Assembly (NCBI GenBank): GCA_015499985.1
Contig: JAAAUF010000370.1
Location: 1-28,713, forward strand
From: Haplosporangium gracile
Lineage: Eukaryota > Mortierellomycota > Mortierellomycetes > Mortierellales > Mortierellaceae
Direction of reading: 5' to 3'
Length of the DNA: 28,713 bases
The position numbers and the translations under genes were made by a program. Positions 12,898 through 22,579 of this stretch are shown piece after piece; position 1 is the first letter of the stretch, and the number at the start of each line of letters is the position of its first letter. Under the pieces are notes generated by a model, which was given only the letters and a program-made list of their open reading frames with translations, ran no database searches and was not told where the DNA came from.

Positions 12898-12930
12898 ACG
12901 CGTCACGCGTCAAAATCAAAGCGGACGCGT
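12898..12930. promoter_or_regulatory. Cluster of three ACGCGT (MCB-type) motifs
   Basis: ACGCGT occurs at 12898-12903, 12905-12910 and 12925-12930. In yeasts ACGCGT is the MluI cell-cycle box bound by MBF. Here no gene start is close: the cluster sits beyond the 3' end of RPL35, 31 bp from MITE-like element 1. The stretch 12931-13180 holds nothing else I can name apart from the likely RPL35 3' end. Confidence 0.4.
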
Positions 12931-13188
12931 TAGAGAACATGATTTAAAGAAACAAGTCAACAAACTGGATATAGCGTTAAAAATCAACTATCGTGACAAA
13001 CCTATGGGCACCTTCAGCAGGGACGCGCAAAAGCAGAACATAGTCAGCATATCAAACATCAGCGCCACATCAGCATCGATATCAACACCAACACTAATAG
13101 CATAGCAAGCAGCACAGAAACAATTGGTAACAGCACAGCAGCAGTAATAGCATAACATCAAGCAAATAAAAAAGTCATTGGTAGTTTT

Positions 13189-13194
13189 TTTATT
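13189..13194 (-). terminator. RPL35 polyadenylation signal AATAAA
   Basis: Minus-strand AATAAA about 31 nt past the RPL35 stop codon. It is the canonical hexamer in a suitable place; no cleavage-site evidence. Confidence 0.5.
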
Positions 13195-13224
13195 TTGTTC
13201 GCAAAAAAAACAATCGCGCTGCAC

Positions 13225-14187
13225 TTAGGCCTTGACGGCGTACTTGCGGAGAGGGAAGTGGGTGTCCTTCTTCTGCTGCTTGACGGTCTTGGCGGAGGCC
13301 TCGTGCTTGGTAAGACGGCGACGGATGGCGCGGGTCTTCTTAACGCGGAGGTCCAAGGGCAAGAAGTTCTTCTTCTGGTAGAAGAGACGGAGCTGGGCGC
13401 GCTGGGTCTGGGTGATCACGGTCATGACGCGAGCAATCGACTTGCGGACGGCAGAGCTATTTTTTCAGAGGGAGAAATACAATCGAGTTAGGAAAAGTGG
13501 ACGGAGAAAACGCAAGTGGTGGATTGGTATCCGAATTGCATCCAATTTGGTGGTGAAGTGTGTGTGGCGCGACTATACACTCGAGGTGATCAGGGGCTGT
13601 ATGGTGGTCCTGAACGGCTGAGGACTCCTCTGTTTCTCCTCCTGCTGAACATGAGGGAGCAAAACCAAGCTCGAAAACGCGTTTGTAACATCATTTTCAA
13701 TCTACGTGATATTGTCCATCACAATGATCGCCCTCTCGTCATACTGAAAGGTATCCTGAAACACGCTCAAAGCAGCTTCGCCTTTGATCAGTTCCCAAAT
13801 TGGTGGCGGCATCTGACATGATAAAGGCCTTTGTTGTTGTTCCTGCAAGTAACCCACACAAGTGATAAAAACACCATGTGTCCCCGCTGGTACCGCCACT
13901 AATACTCGTTCCTGCAGTGTCGTTTCCTGCTTTTCCTCCCTTCCCTCAAATCCTAATCCCTCTCTCTGTTCCTGCTACGCAATGATTGCTAGTCCTCTGG
14001 ATCCTGACCGACCGGAGAGAAAGAGGAAAAGCTGGGAACCAAAGTCTTACATCTTGGTCAACTTTCCAGCGGAGCCACCGGCAACCTTCTGGACCTTAAG
14101 GCTGGCAAGCTCCTGCTTGAGCTCCTCGAGCTGCTTGGTGAGTTCGGCCTTGTTCTTGGTGCGCAACTCGTAAGCCTTGACAGCAGC
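13225..14187 (-). CDS. RPL35: 60S ribosomal protein uL29 (RPL35), first exon unresolved
   Basis: Structural protein of the large ribosomal subunit (uL29 family, near the polypeptide exit tunnel). Two exons are clear: 14187-14051 and 13456-13225. They are joined across a 594-nt intron with donor GTAAGA, acceptor ATAG and a CTAAC branch-like site, and encode 122 residues. These start [11 protein letters not shown], close to yeast [12 protein letters not shown], and end LRKYAVKA, the usual eukaryotic C-terminus. With an initiator Met the protein would be 123 aa, the usual length. The exon at 14187 begins in phase 0 right after TTTAG, so the upstream exon should end exactly at ATG followed by GT. 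Candidates are at 15159, 14759 and 14971, all with weak donors. A one-codon first exon would fit this gene in other fungi. Confidence 0.93.
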
Positions 14188-14885
14188 CTAAACATATGAG
14201 TTTCGAACAGTGTTGAAAAGAAGACAGGGTGACAGATTGAGTCAGGATGCTTGTTCTATTGAGAAAAGTTTGTTAGGTCGTTCTGAAACGAGTGGTTTCC
14301 TGAAGGAAGAAAAAGGTGGTATAGGTCCGCGCTCTTGTAACGAGACAAACAACTCCAACGCCCCAGGAAGCAGGTCCTTGTAGGAAGTGTGTTCTGGATG
14401 AAGGTTGGAAGATGTCTGTTTCGCCATGACTTTGGGTCATATAATAACTTTTCGCTCTCCTTCTCCTCCCATCGCTGTTGGAAAGCGTTGGGTTGTCCTG
14501 GAAGTGCCGTGTCCTGTCCTCTGAAGCCTGATGATCTCTACACATCCTGTTGGTACCACCTCCCTTTTACTTCCCCTGTAAACAAGGAAAGTCTGCCACC
14601 TGCTTGTCTTCCTCCGGAATGTTTGTACTGCGGGACGAAAGGTTCCCATCAGGAATGATTTGATGATGAATTCCTCCTGCAATTCCAGTTCATGGCCTCC
14701 AAAAAAAAAGTCGAGCCCAAAATCGATAATGGATGGAACGGCAGATGTCGCAAACCATCGATAGTCCTCCTGCATTGATGTTGGGTCCCGGATTGAGTGG
14801 ATAATACGTCGCTTTCTAAAGATCCTGGGACCGATGGGTGGCCATGCTGCCTTCCACCGATGGATACGGTTGCCTGTCCTTCCTC
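13457..14885 (-). other. RPL35 introns dense in CAGGA pentamers
   Basis: On the sense (minus) strand CAGGA occurs eight times in the intron 13457-14050 (TCCTG at about 13608, 13640, 13754, 13841, 13910, 13925, 13970, 14002). It occurs about eight more times upstream of 14188 (about 14298, 14496, 14512, 14545, 14674, 14767, 14823, 14883). Random expectation is about one per kilobase. I counted only about three copies of the opposite orientation in the upstream intron. The cluster stops near 14885, which may mark the start of the transcribed or intronic region. This could be a splicing or transcription enhancer element; function is inferred only. Confidence 0.6.
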
Positions 14886-15462
14886 CTGTGGCGAACCTTC
14901 TCCTCGCTCTAACCGCCTGTAAAGTCGCGTGGATCACATGACGCATTTTCAGTTTCTTCTGTAGAGACCATTTGATAAAAATTGGAGAAAAGGGAGCTCT
15001 GACGCCTCACGGGCTGGAACTGCCAAAATACGGACACTGCTCTACGCAGTCACGACCTGATGCCTTTTGCTAACTCAAAGTGTTAGAAAAACAAACAAAC
15101 CAGTGGAAATATAGCAAGATTGGTCAAATGGATTGAAGATAGCAGTTCGTACAAACCATTGACAATGCATTCACTTTCACAAGACACAGTGCAAATCGTT
15201 CAATGTTATTTTTCAAGAGTTCAAATTAGAGACGTGATATTGTTTGTTTGTGTGGGTCGTAGATCGCAATTTGTTTTTTAATATTGGCACATCGCTACGA
15301 AAAATAAAAGCTGTACAAACGTGCAAATGATGCGTTGATCAAAAAACAAAGCCGAGCGTAAAACAAAAATAAGAGAAATGGTACAAATACTTTACAAGGT
15401 TGAAGGTTTGGTGGGGGAATATTGGCAGTAAAAAAAAAGTAACAAAAGAGGAAAGGCTTGGT
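14886..15462. other. Region between RPL35 introns and eIF1 stop
   Basis: No open frame of note. It must hold the RPL35 promoter and 5' UTR, possibly the ATG-only exon at 15159-15157 (ATG followed by GTTTGT), and the 3' UTR of eIF1, all on the minus strand. I see no clear TATA box. Confidence 0.5.
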
Positions 15463-16239
15463 TTAAAAACCGTGGAGCTTGATCATCTTCCTGTCAAGGC
15501 CTGCCTCATCGACGAGAAGGGCCAAGACCTTGGTGCGCTGATCGCCCTGGAGCTGAATAACCGATCCGAGCTCGGGATCATCAACAAGCGTTCCATTGCA
15601 GGCAAAATCCTTCTTGAAAACCTTGAGCATGCGCTTCTGATCGAGATGCGCGGGGAGTCCCTGAATGGTCGTCAAGGTCTTGCGTCCGTTACGCTGCTGA
15701 ATGCGGATATCTGATTTTGAAGAAAAAAAGTCGAATATGATTAATCAATTGTCATCTTTCTTCCAATAGCGCGTGGACAGTAGGGCAAGAGAAGTGACAA
15801 AATGTCGAGGAGTGGAAGGTAAATAATCAGTGTAACTATGACATAAAGCGTATACAAAGTATACTACCGACAGAACAGGAAACAAACCAAAACGGTCTGT
15901 CAAAGCCCTGCTACGGTTAAGAAAGTTATCATCACTTTTTTCCGATCCTCCTAACTTATGTTGGAAAGGGTATTGTAGCTGGTGGTGGTGTTGGTGGACA
16001 TGTAGGCAAAGTCTTGGGTGGAAGAGAAAGCCACTTACGGACATAAGTTTGTTGATCGCCGGTGTCGTTAGAGTCGCCAAGATCGGCAAAGGGATCTATT
16101 CATTTAAAAAAAAAGAAGCGGAAACTGATTAATCAAACTTGATCTCTGAAAAAAAAACTTTTTTTCTGTTGTTTCTCTAACAAGGCAAAAATGAAGCGAG
16201 CTTATTACCATAAGATTGCAGGTTTTGAATTCCAGACAT
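15463..16239 (-). CDS. SUI1: Translation initiation factor eIF1 (SUI1)
   Basis: eIF1 binds the 40S subunit near the P site and enforces AUG selection during scanning. Three exons, 16239-16209, 16095-16039 and 15710-15463, give 111 aa (human 113). Introns of 113 and 328 nt have donors GTAATA and GTAAGT and acceptors ATAG and TCAG, and phases match. The protein begins MSGIQNLQSYDPFADLG, very close to human MSAIQNLHSFDPFAD. It continues with HIRIQQRNGRKTLTT, the family's signature basic segment, then FACNGT and GxVIQLQGDQR, and ends KLHGF. It is divergently transcribed from the CstF-64-like gene with 278 bp between start codons. Intron 2 carries a probable C/D box snoRNA. Confidence 0.97.
15822..15940 (-). 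ncRNA. Probable C/D box snoRNA in eIF1 intron 2 (U15/snR13-like)
   Basis: Read on the minus strand: box C GTGATGA at 15935-15929 and box D CTGA at 15830-15827. The flanks (AAAAA before C, TTATT after D) can form a short terminal stem with one mismatch. The sequence next to box D contains GTCATAGTTAC, perfectly complementary over 11 nt to GUAACUAUGAC of the universally conserved LSU rRNA stretch AGUAACUAUGACUCUCUU (recalled). By the D+5 rule the methylated base would be the second A of GUAA. I believe this is the site of yeast snR13 and human U15. Internal hairpins (GACAGA/TCTGTC and GTATAC-TTT-GTATAC) fit a longer, about 119-nt, C/D snoRNA. It lies wholly within the 328-nt intron and shares the host's strand. 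C' and D' boxes are not clear. Confidence 0.78.
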
Positions 16240-16517
16240 CGACTGTGTAGAAAGGTGTTGATCCTTGGGTGAAGCGAGAGTGAAAAAGAAGGGGGGTTCG
16301 TACAAAGGGGTTCGTGAAAGGGGTTGAAGAGAAAGTGTGAAAGGGCTGGGGAGAAAGACGGAAGAAAACACATGATATATACAGCAAAAAAAAAGATGAC
16401 GTCACATATAACGAACTTGTTCAGTTACGCACGTGATGATATCAAGCTGTTGGTTTTTCAAGGTTCTTTGGAAGGCGCTGTACTCACCTACACTTCCCAC
16501 CAAAACAGCAACCCGCC
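16240..16517. promoter_or_regulatory. Bidirectional promoter with CRE and E-box
   Basis: 278 bp between the start codons of eIF1 (-) and the CstF-64-like gene (+). It contains a complete CRE palindrome TGACGTCA at 16397-16404, an E-box CACGTG at 16430-16435, and a TATATA at 16376-16381, about 140 nt upstream of the eIF1 ATG. The CRE and E-box are symmetrical and could serve both genes through bZIP and bHLH factors. Assignment is by consensus only. Confidence 0.6.
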
Positions 16518-18171
16518 ATGAACATTAACTCCAAGGTTGTCTTTGGTAAAGCACAATGGATACAAAAAAGCAACAAAATTCGACTCACGAGGAAACAGGG
16601 GCAATGGAAGACTTAAAAACCGGAGATCGGCTCTACTAATCGGATTTGCCATTTGTTTTGTTTCTATTCTTTTTTAACTCGATTAGTGGGCAATATCCCA
16701 TATGAACAGACCGAGGAGCAGTTGACGGAAATCTTTAGCGAGGTGGGTCCTGTTGTCTCCTTCAGGTATGCACCATTGTTTACGAAATAAAATGGTATCG
16801 AAAAAGACACACTTTTTGGCGCCGCAGTCGAAATACCTTTCCATTGGGAGTCATAGCCGCAGTTTTTTTTTGTGAAACTAAATCATGCGTCATCTTGCAC
16901 CTTGTAAACCTACATCTAGACTGGTGTTTGATCGCGATACAGGAAAGCCGCGAGGATATGGATTCTGCGAGTTCCATGACGAAAGAACCGCAGCATCGGC
17001 CGTCCGAAATTTGAACGGGAGAGACATCGGGAACAGGTCATTAAAGGTCGATTTCGCCGACACCGATCCAGCAAAGGAGGAAGGCGCCTTCATGAGACCC
17101 CTGGGACCTGGCACAGCTGGCCCACTACCTCCAGGACCACCACCACTCGGCATGCCGCCACACCTCCAGCAACAACAGCACCAGCAACAGCAAGGAGTGC
17201 CGCCACCACAAGGACAGAGATTTATCCCTCCCCCAGCTGGCGGACCACCTCCAAGGATGGATCCCAGATTGGGAGGTGGAAACCCTAATGCGCCACCCCC
17301 AATGCCACCTCAATCACTCAACCGTCCCCCACCACCTCAACCGCCCATAACAGGAGGACCACCTGCACCACCTACAGCACCTAAAGCACCCGGGATCAGC
17401 TCTGCAGACGCCATCTCAGCCGTATTGGCCACCATGACTCCTCAGAACGTCTTTGATCTGATCTCGTCCATGAAGGTTTTGGGAGCAAGTGAGCCAGAGC
17501 GCGCCAAGGCTGTACTGAACGATAACCCACAGCTCTCATACGCCCTCTTCCAAGCCCTCCTGATGATGAACCTCGTTGAGCCTAGTTCATTACAGGTAAC
17601 CTAGAGTGTTAATTACCTTTTGATATTTACACTGTGTTGAATGTACTCCTCAACTCATTTAACTAACTAAACCGCTTTCTTATTAAAACTTGCAGAGAAT
17701 GTTTGGGCCTGCCGCGCCTGCTGCCCCCAACATGCCAACCCCACCTCAACAGCACATGCCACCTGTACCACCTTCACATCCCGGCATGGTCCCTCCTCCT
17801 CAACCACCACACCTTCAACAACAACCGCCACAGCAACAGCAACCTCCTCAGTTTGCGCCGCAAGGATATCCTGGCATGCCACAGCCCCCTCAACTCCAAC
17901 CCCCACAGCCTGCTGCTCCCACTTCTCTCGGTACGTTTATCTTATTTGTCGGCTCAATAGCAAGCTTGAAGGAACTTGGGCTTAAAACATGACCATCCTT
18001 ACTTACGAACTACCGTTCTTTTCGTCCCATTTTAATACACTAGAGCAACAAAAGGCACTGATCGACCAAGTGTTGGCATTAACACCAGCGGATATTGCGT
18101 CCTTGCCCGAGGATCAGCGTGCCAACATCATCCAGTTCAGAGAGCAACTCATGCGTGGCGGTGCCGTTTAA
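16518..18171 (+). CDS. CSTF2: Cleavage stimulation factor subunit, CstF-64/RNA15 type
   Basis: Nuclear subunit of the mRNA 3'-end cleavage and polyadenylation machinery; its RRM binds the G/U-rich downstream element. Five exons: 16518-16545, 16687-16765, 16920-17595, 17696-17930, 18044-18171, giving 381 aa, with all phases consistent and GT-AG introns of 100-154 nt. The RRM spans about residues 7-83, with RNP2 VFVGNI and RNP1 RGYGFCEF. A Pro/Gln/Gly-rich linker follows. The hinge domain (about 190-265; includes [28 protein letters not shown]) is the part that in relatives contacts CstF-77. A second Pro/Gln-rich linker leads to the C-terminal three-helix domain ([28 protein letters not shown]...). 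All three conserved domains are present; it is shorter than the human protein because the MEARA-repeat region is absent. Upstream sequence is shared with eIF1; downstream it converges on PRP19. Confidence 0.95.
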
Positions 18172-18314
18172 ATAACATTAACAGCACATGCTTCTTGACT
18201 CTCGTGAATCCATGTAGACCTTGCAAACTGCTCACAAAATTAAAAAAACAGAAAAAACAGTACACAAAACATCTCTTTCGATTATTACAGGCTCGGTGGC
18301 CACTTCACTTATTG

Positions 18315-18320
18315 TTTATT
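18315..18320 (-). terminator. PRP19 polyadenylation signal AATAAA
   Basis: Minus-strand AATAAA about 91 nt beyond the PRP19 stop codon, within the 239-bp gap between the convergent CstF-64-like and PRP19 genes. No exact AATAAA is seen for the + strand gene in this gap. Confidence 0.5.
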
Positions 18321-18410
18321 TAATCGACAGGTCCATTCCATGGCAATGAACTTCAAATAGCACAATTTTACTTCTTGGTTTTATGTCATACACAACTCCA
18401 GCCCTCTGAT

Positions 18411-20477
18411 TTACTCGGCAACGCCAAAGACACGAAGGCTGCGATCCAATCCACCGGCAACCAGGTAGTCGCCCAAAGGTCCAAACTTCAAACTTGTAAT
18501 CTTGTCAGTGTTATCCGTCAGGTTAGCGAGCTCTTGCCACGTCTTGACCTTGAAGATACTGTTTACCAAAAATGACAATAGATACCAAATATAAATTAGT
18601 AAAACAATCACAAAACCTCGTGCAAAAAAGTGTAGCGCGATATGACAAATACAGCAACAAGATGAAGTGCTTACCGAATGTCAGTGCCTCCAACACCGAG
18701 GTATGTTCCAGATTGATCCCAAGCCAGGGCATTGATGACACCCTGGTCAGCAACCTTAAGCTTCTGGATGACCTCCAATGTCCTCAAGTTCCAGATGCTC
18801 ACCTCGTTGTTCTCGCCAGCAGCAGCCAGCAGGTATCCGTTCTCGCTGAAGGTCATGGTCTTGACTGCTCCAGTGTGACCCTCGAACGAGGCAACAGCAT
18901 CCTTTGTACGGACATCCCAAATCTTGACTGCAGAGTCAGTCGTACCAGTACCAAACAACAGGCCATCGGGATGGAAGGCCGCTGACGAGTATCCGTTGGA
19001 AACCTGATCCGAGCGAGCCGTCATCAGGGTCGATCCAGTCTCCAAGTCGTGGAAGGCCCAGGTCGAGTCCATAGAAGCAGTAGCGACGTAATCCTTGGTA
19101 GGGTGCACACACAATCCAGTGACTTCGGCCGAGTGACCCGACAAAGTATGAGCAGCAGAGTAGCTGTTGGCCTTATCTCCAGCAGTCCAGATCTTGACAG
19201 TCTGATCGGCCGATGCCGTAAGGGCCATGTCCTGTCCAGCCTCCTCCGAGCGTCCTGTCCATGCAACATGTGTAATCTTCTTAGAATGTCCCTTCAATGT
19301 GGCGACGACCTTCTCCTCCGACTGACTAAAGACCAAGGCGTTCTTGTCGTTGCCTCCCGTCAACACCAATCCGTTCTTGGCATCCAAATCCAAGGCAGAG
19401 ATGCCCGGTGAGCGAGCAGCGTGCAATCCTGGGAAGACCTTGCGTTGGGTGTAGGTCTGAACAGCCTCTGCAGTCGTGTTAGGCTTGCGCTTCCTGGTCT
19501 TTGACAAAACAGCCGTGGTCGCCTCCAGCTTCTCGCGAATCTCTGTCGACAATCCTGTTGACGGCGCATCGTCCATCGTCACATCTGCAGCGCTCTCTGT
19601 CGAAGGGGCCTTGGTTCCAATATGTGCCTCAACGTTAGCCAGGGCTCTATAGCACACATAACGCATTAAAATATCGATTAATACTTTCGAGGGTCATACC
19701 AATAGAGAATAGGTGTCGAGATTCTGAATGGGAAACGAAATAAGGTCAAAAGAAACTTACTCGCGGGCAGCATCACGCTCCTTCATGAGACGGGCAATGA
19801 CTCTGCATGCAGCATCATGCTGGTAAAGGGCATGGCTCAACTCCTGACGGACCTGCTGGTACTGCTGCTTCATTGTGAAGGTCTCCAACATGATAGAGTC
19901 CCACTCATTCTGGAGGACAGACAGGATCGAAGGGATCGAGGTCATGGTTGGAGGGCGAGGCTTGACAGTGCCGGGGGCTAAGTAGAAAATTGATTCGTAT
20001 TTCTTTTGCGTTAGTTCAATAAACAACAATCATGCTTCAATGGACAGCTGTTTTTCTTCTTCTCTGAAGGACACTGTAGACTCATGAACAAGGAAGAAGC
20101 GTGAAGACTAGGACTTACTGGACTTGATATCCAAGAGATCGTCGACAGAGAGATCCTCGCCCGAGACGGGGTCCTTTCCATTGTCCTCGATATACTTGAC
20201 GATCAGGCGGCGTTCATAGACCTGACCACTCTTCTTGGACACCACGGGGTGCTCGGGAGCCTCACCAGAAACTATGAGATGTCGGTAAGGTTGATAAAGG
20301 GTTAGCGGTCTGTTGTTGTTGTAGTTAATTAGATCAACGCGAATTGAATCAGCTTTCTTGTTTGTTTGTGAGTTGCTCTCGTCCTAGAATAGTCACGCCT
20401 CTCCTTTTTTGCATGTGGCGAAAAGAACTGATGTTCGATTAGTATCCTTAAGAGGATGACTTACTTGCGCAAAACAT
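18411..20477 (-). CDS. PRP19: Pre-mRNA-processing factor 19 (Prp19 U-box E3 ligase)
   Basis: Core of the Prp19/NTC complex that ubiquitinates spliceosomal proteins and is needed for spliceosome activation; nuclear. Five exons: 20477-20465, 20271-20119, 19977-19761, 19646-18675, 18558-18411, giving 500 aa (yeast 503, human 504), all GT-AG with matching phase. The first exon is only 13 nt (ATG TTT TGC GCA A). The protein starts [16 protein letters not shown], like yeast MFCAISG. The U-box covers about residues 1-70 ([17 protein letters not shown]). The Prp19 helical/coiled-coil region follows (about 75-140), with the invariant [21 protein letters not shown]. Then comes a basic linker (KTRKRKPN) and a seven-bladed WD40 propeller (about 195-500; repeats such as [47 protein letters not shown]). 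I see no missing key residue. Confidence 0.97.
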
Positions 20478-21701
20478 GTTCCTGACGATGAGGTGGTGTG
20501 TGAGTGATTGATTGTTGGTAAGATGTGGAGCTATTAACAGCTTTCGCAATCAAGCTACTCTCTTCACACTCACTCATTACTCCTTGCGGTGGCTTGTCCG
20601 TCTAAGTGGAGGTGAAAGACGAAAAGAAAGATTTTCTGCACGTGACTCCCTCAAAAAAAAAGCAAGGTATATTTTTCGCGTAGTTGTGGTCATGTCGTGT
20701 AACTATGTTGAGCCTGTAGGCGCGTTGGCAGCAAGAAAAGACTGGTGGCAATCATATTGAAACTTATGGTAGCCTTGTAGTGTCAAATAAATTCATGTGA
20801 TACCCACCTCTCCTCTCTCCCTTATCACATACAAACAAAAAAGATTATCAACAGGTGCCCACATAAAAAGTAGACATAGCAAATAAAAAAGAAGAAATAC
20901 GTTGCGCGAACGTGGTCATGGTGTGGTCAAGTCAGCTCATCGGAAGGTTCGCATTCAATATGCCAGTTCACTCCCTAAAAAGTGTATCGTATCCTGTAAG
21001 TAAGAGCACGAATGCGATCTACTATCGTAGCCTATGACCAATCCCTTGATCGACCATGTGGTGGCTCTCAGCAAACATGACACTCAATCCCATTTCTCCT
21101 ATCCTCTTATCCCTGCTCACCTTCAATCGCCCTTTTTTCCCCAAAGGAAGGAAATTCTCGGGTTGTTTATCCATCTATCCAAAAGCAGGGTGTTCAGTTG
21201 CTCACACTTCTTTTTTCCTTCAAAATAACCAACAGTGGGAGTGAAGGAGACATGGGTGCGCAAAGGAGTACACCATTGAACCTCTATAGCTCCCAGGCTT
21301 GCCATTGTCTCTCTTTCTCCCGTACTCTGTGCTTATCTGTCTTCTTGGTCTATCTTCCAACATTGTTGTTACCCGCTTGCGCAATTGATAAACGTGTCTG
21401 TGTGTACCCACACCTCCTCGTGTTCGCGTTATCTTCTTCTGCTCAGTGCCAATTGGAAATCCTATTCCTTTTTGTTTTTCAGCAATCTAAAGACGTCCGC
21501 CGGCCAGTATTTTGCCTTTTCTTGCGTGTCTTTGGGCCAATCCCACACTTTTTAATTCAAGCTTTGCGTTGCGATTAGCCTGCCTTTTTTCATTTCTTTT
21601 TCTTATTTGTTGGTGAATGCTTGAATCCATCTCTTCCTTCTCCCCTCCCCCATACTTTTTTCCGTTGACAAAAAAAAAGAGCTGTGTAATGCTGTGAATT
21701 A
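20478..21701. other. PRP19 upstream region, no gene seen
   Basis: About 1.2 kb. It holds the PRP19 promoter, including an E-box CACGTG at 20639-20644, the same hexamer as in the eIF1/CstF-64 promoter. Beyond it, short frames at 21034-21580 have no recognisable protein character. Nothing else is supported. Confidence 0.5.
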
Positions 21702-21703
21702 TA

Positions 21704-22174
21704 ACGTGCTCCAATTTGATGATCAAAATAAAACACATGAAATTAGCACGGCTTTTTTGTGTTTTTTTAACCCCATGTTATCTTAAGATTAAGTCCAGGG
21801 ATATGCTCTCTGACTTATAGGACATATGACCGCAATTCAATGAAAAAGATGAAAATAAGAAAAAAACAACACGTTTTTATTATGGGTATTTCACAAACGC
21901 TCGCTCTTTTGACATTACAACAGCAGAAAACATATGAGGAGAAGTGTGTTTTTTTAGCTCAACTGGTCGTTTCTTTGGATTTTTTAAAAATACAAAAAAA
22001 AGCAAAATAAAAATGAAATGGGTTTTTGGGAAAACTAAAGGACAGATTGCCATGACGGTAAAGGGAAAATTGAGGGTTTTTGATTTAATCTTGATATAGC
22101 ATGGGGTTGAAAAAAGTATGAAAAAGGCGTGCTAAATCCATATGTTTCACATTGATCATCAAATTGGAGCACAT
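21704..22174. mobile_element. MITE-like element 2 (TA target duplication)
   Basis: A 471-bp element with terminal inverted repeats of about 92 bp (21704-21796 and about 22082-22174). The outer block GTGCTCCAATTTGATGATCAA is nearly unbroken in both arms; after a short gap come TTAGCACG, CTTTTT, AACCCCATG and AAGATTAA, also shared. It is flanked by TA on both sides (21702-21703 and 22175-22176). The interior is AT-rich (poly-A/T runs) with no transposase frame, so it is non-autonomous. Termini differ from element 1, so this is another family. It lies in the gap between PRP19 and the LRR gene. Confidence 0.82.
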
Positions 22175-22176
22175 TA

Positions 22177-22579
22177 CCATAACACCAGCATGCAATAGAT
22201 AACGCACACGTACATACACGGTAATCCCGGTGTGTGCACGCGCATTAAAGGTGGGTTGCTGGGACTTAACGGGTTCATACCCAGTAGTTCATGTTGCACA
22301 ATGAGGTGATGGCTAGGCAGAGGCGGCGACACCTTATATTAGCGGTCATATTCTTTAGTAGCCATAGTATTAGTAGTGCGGGGAGCCCTCTTGTCTGCTC
22401 TTTATCCTTTAACATATCACTTCTTGGACGAGAGCACTGGCGCTGGCGCGCTGCAGTGTATTGTTTCGTGTAATTCTTTAGGACACTATTATTGCTATCC
22501 CCTTTTCCCCCGTACCAATTGATGATTTCACAGTGGTCCTATAACTCTGGCCACCGACCCTCCCCCTGAGTAACAACGT
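22177..22579. other. Gap between element 2 and LRR gene
   Basis: About 400 bp with no gene. A short inverted repeat CTGGG/CCCAG at about 22259-22283 is the only structure noticed. It should contain the 3' UTR of the LRR gene. Confidence 0.4.

Noticed and set aside
12854..13105. 83-codon + strand frame next to MITE-like element 1
   Set aside because: It starts inside the MITE arm, has no family resemblance and ends in simple Ser/Thr/Ile repeats; treated as chance.
13589..13722. Possible C/D snoRNA in RPL35 intron 2 (GTGATGG or ATGATGT with CTGA)
   Set aside because: No terminal stem forms and the sequence before CTGA matches no rRNA segment I know, unlike the eIF1 intron case.
22250..22300. 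tRNA-like GGGTTCATACCC segment
   Set aside because: The T-stem is imperfect and no D arm, anticodon arm or acceptor stem can be placed around it.
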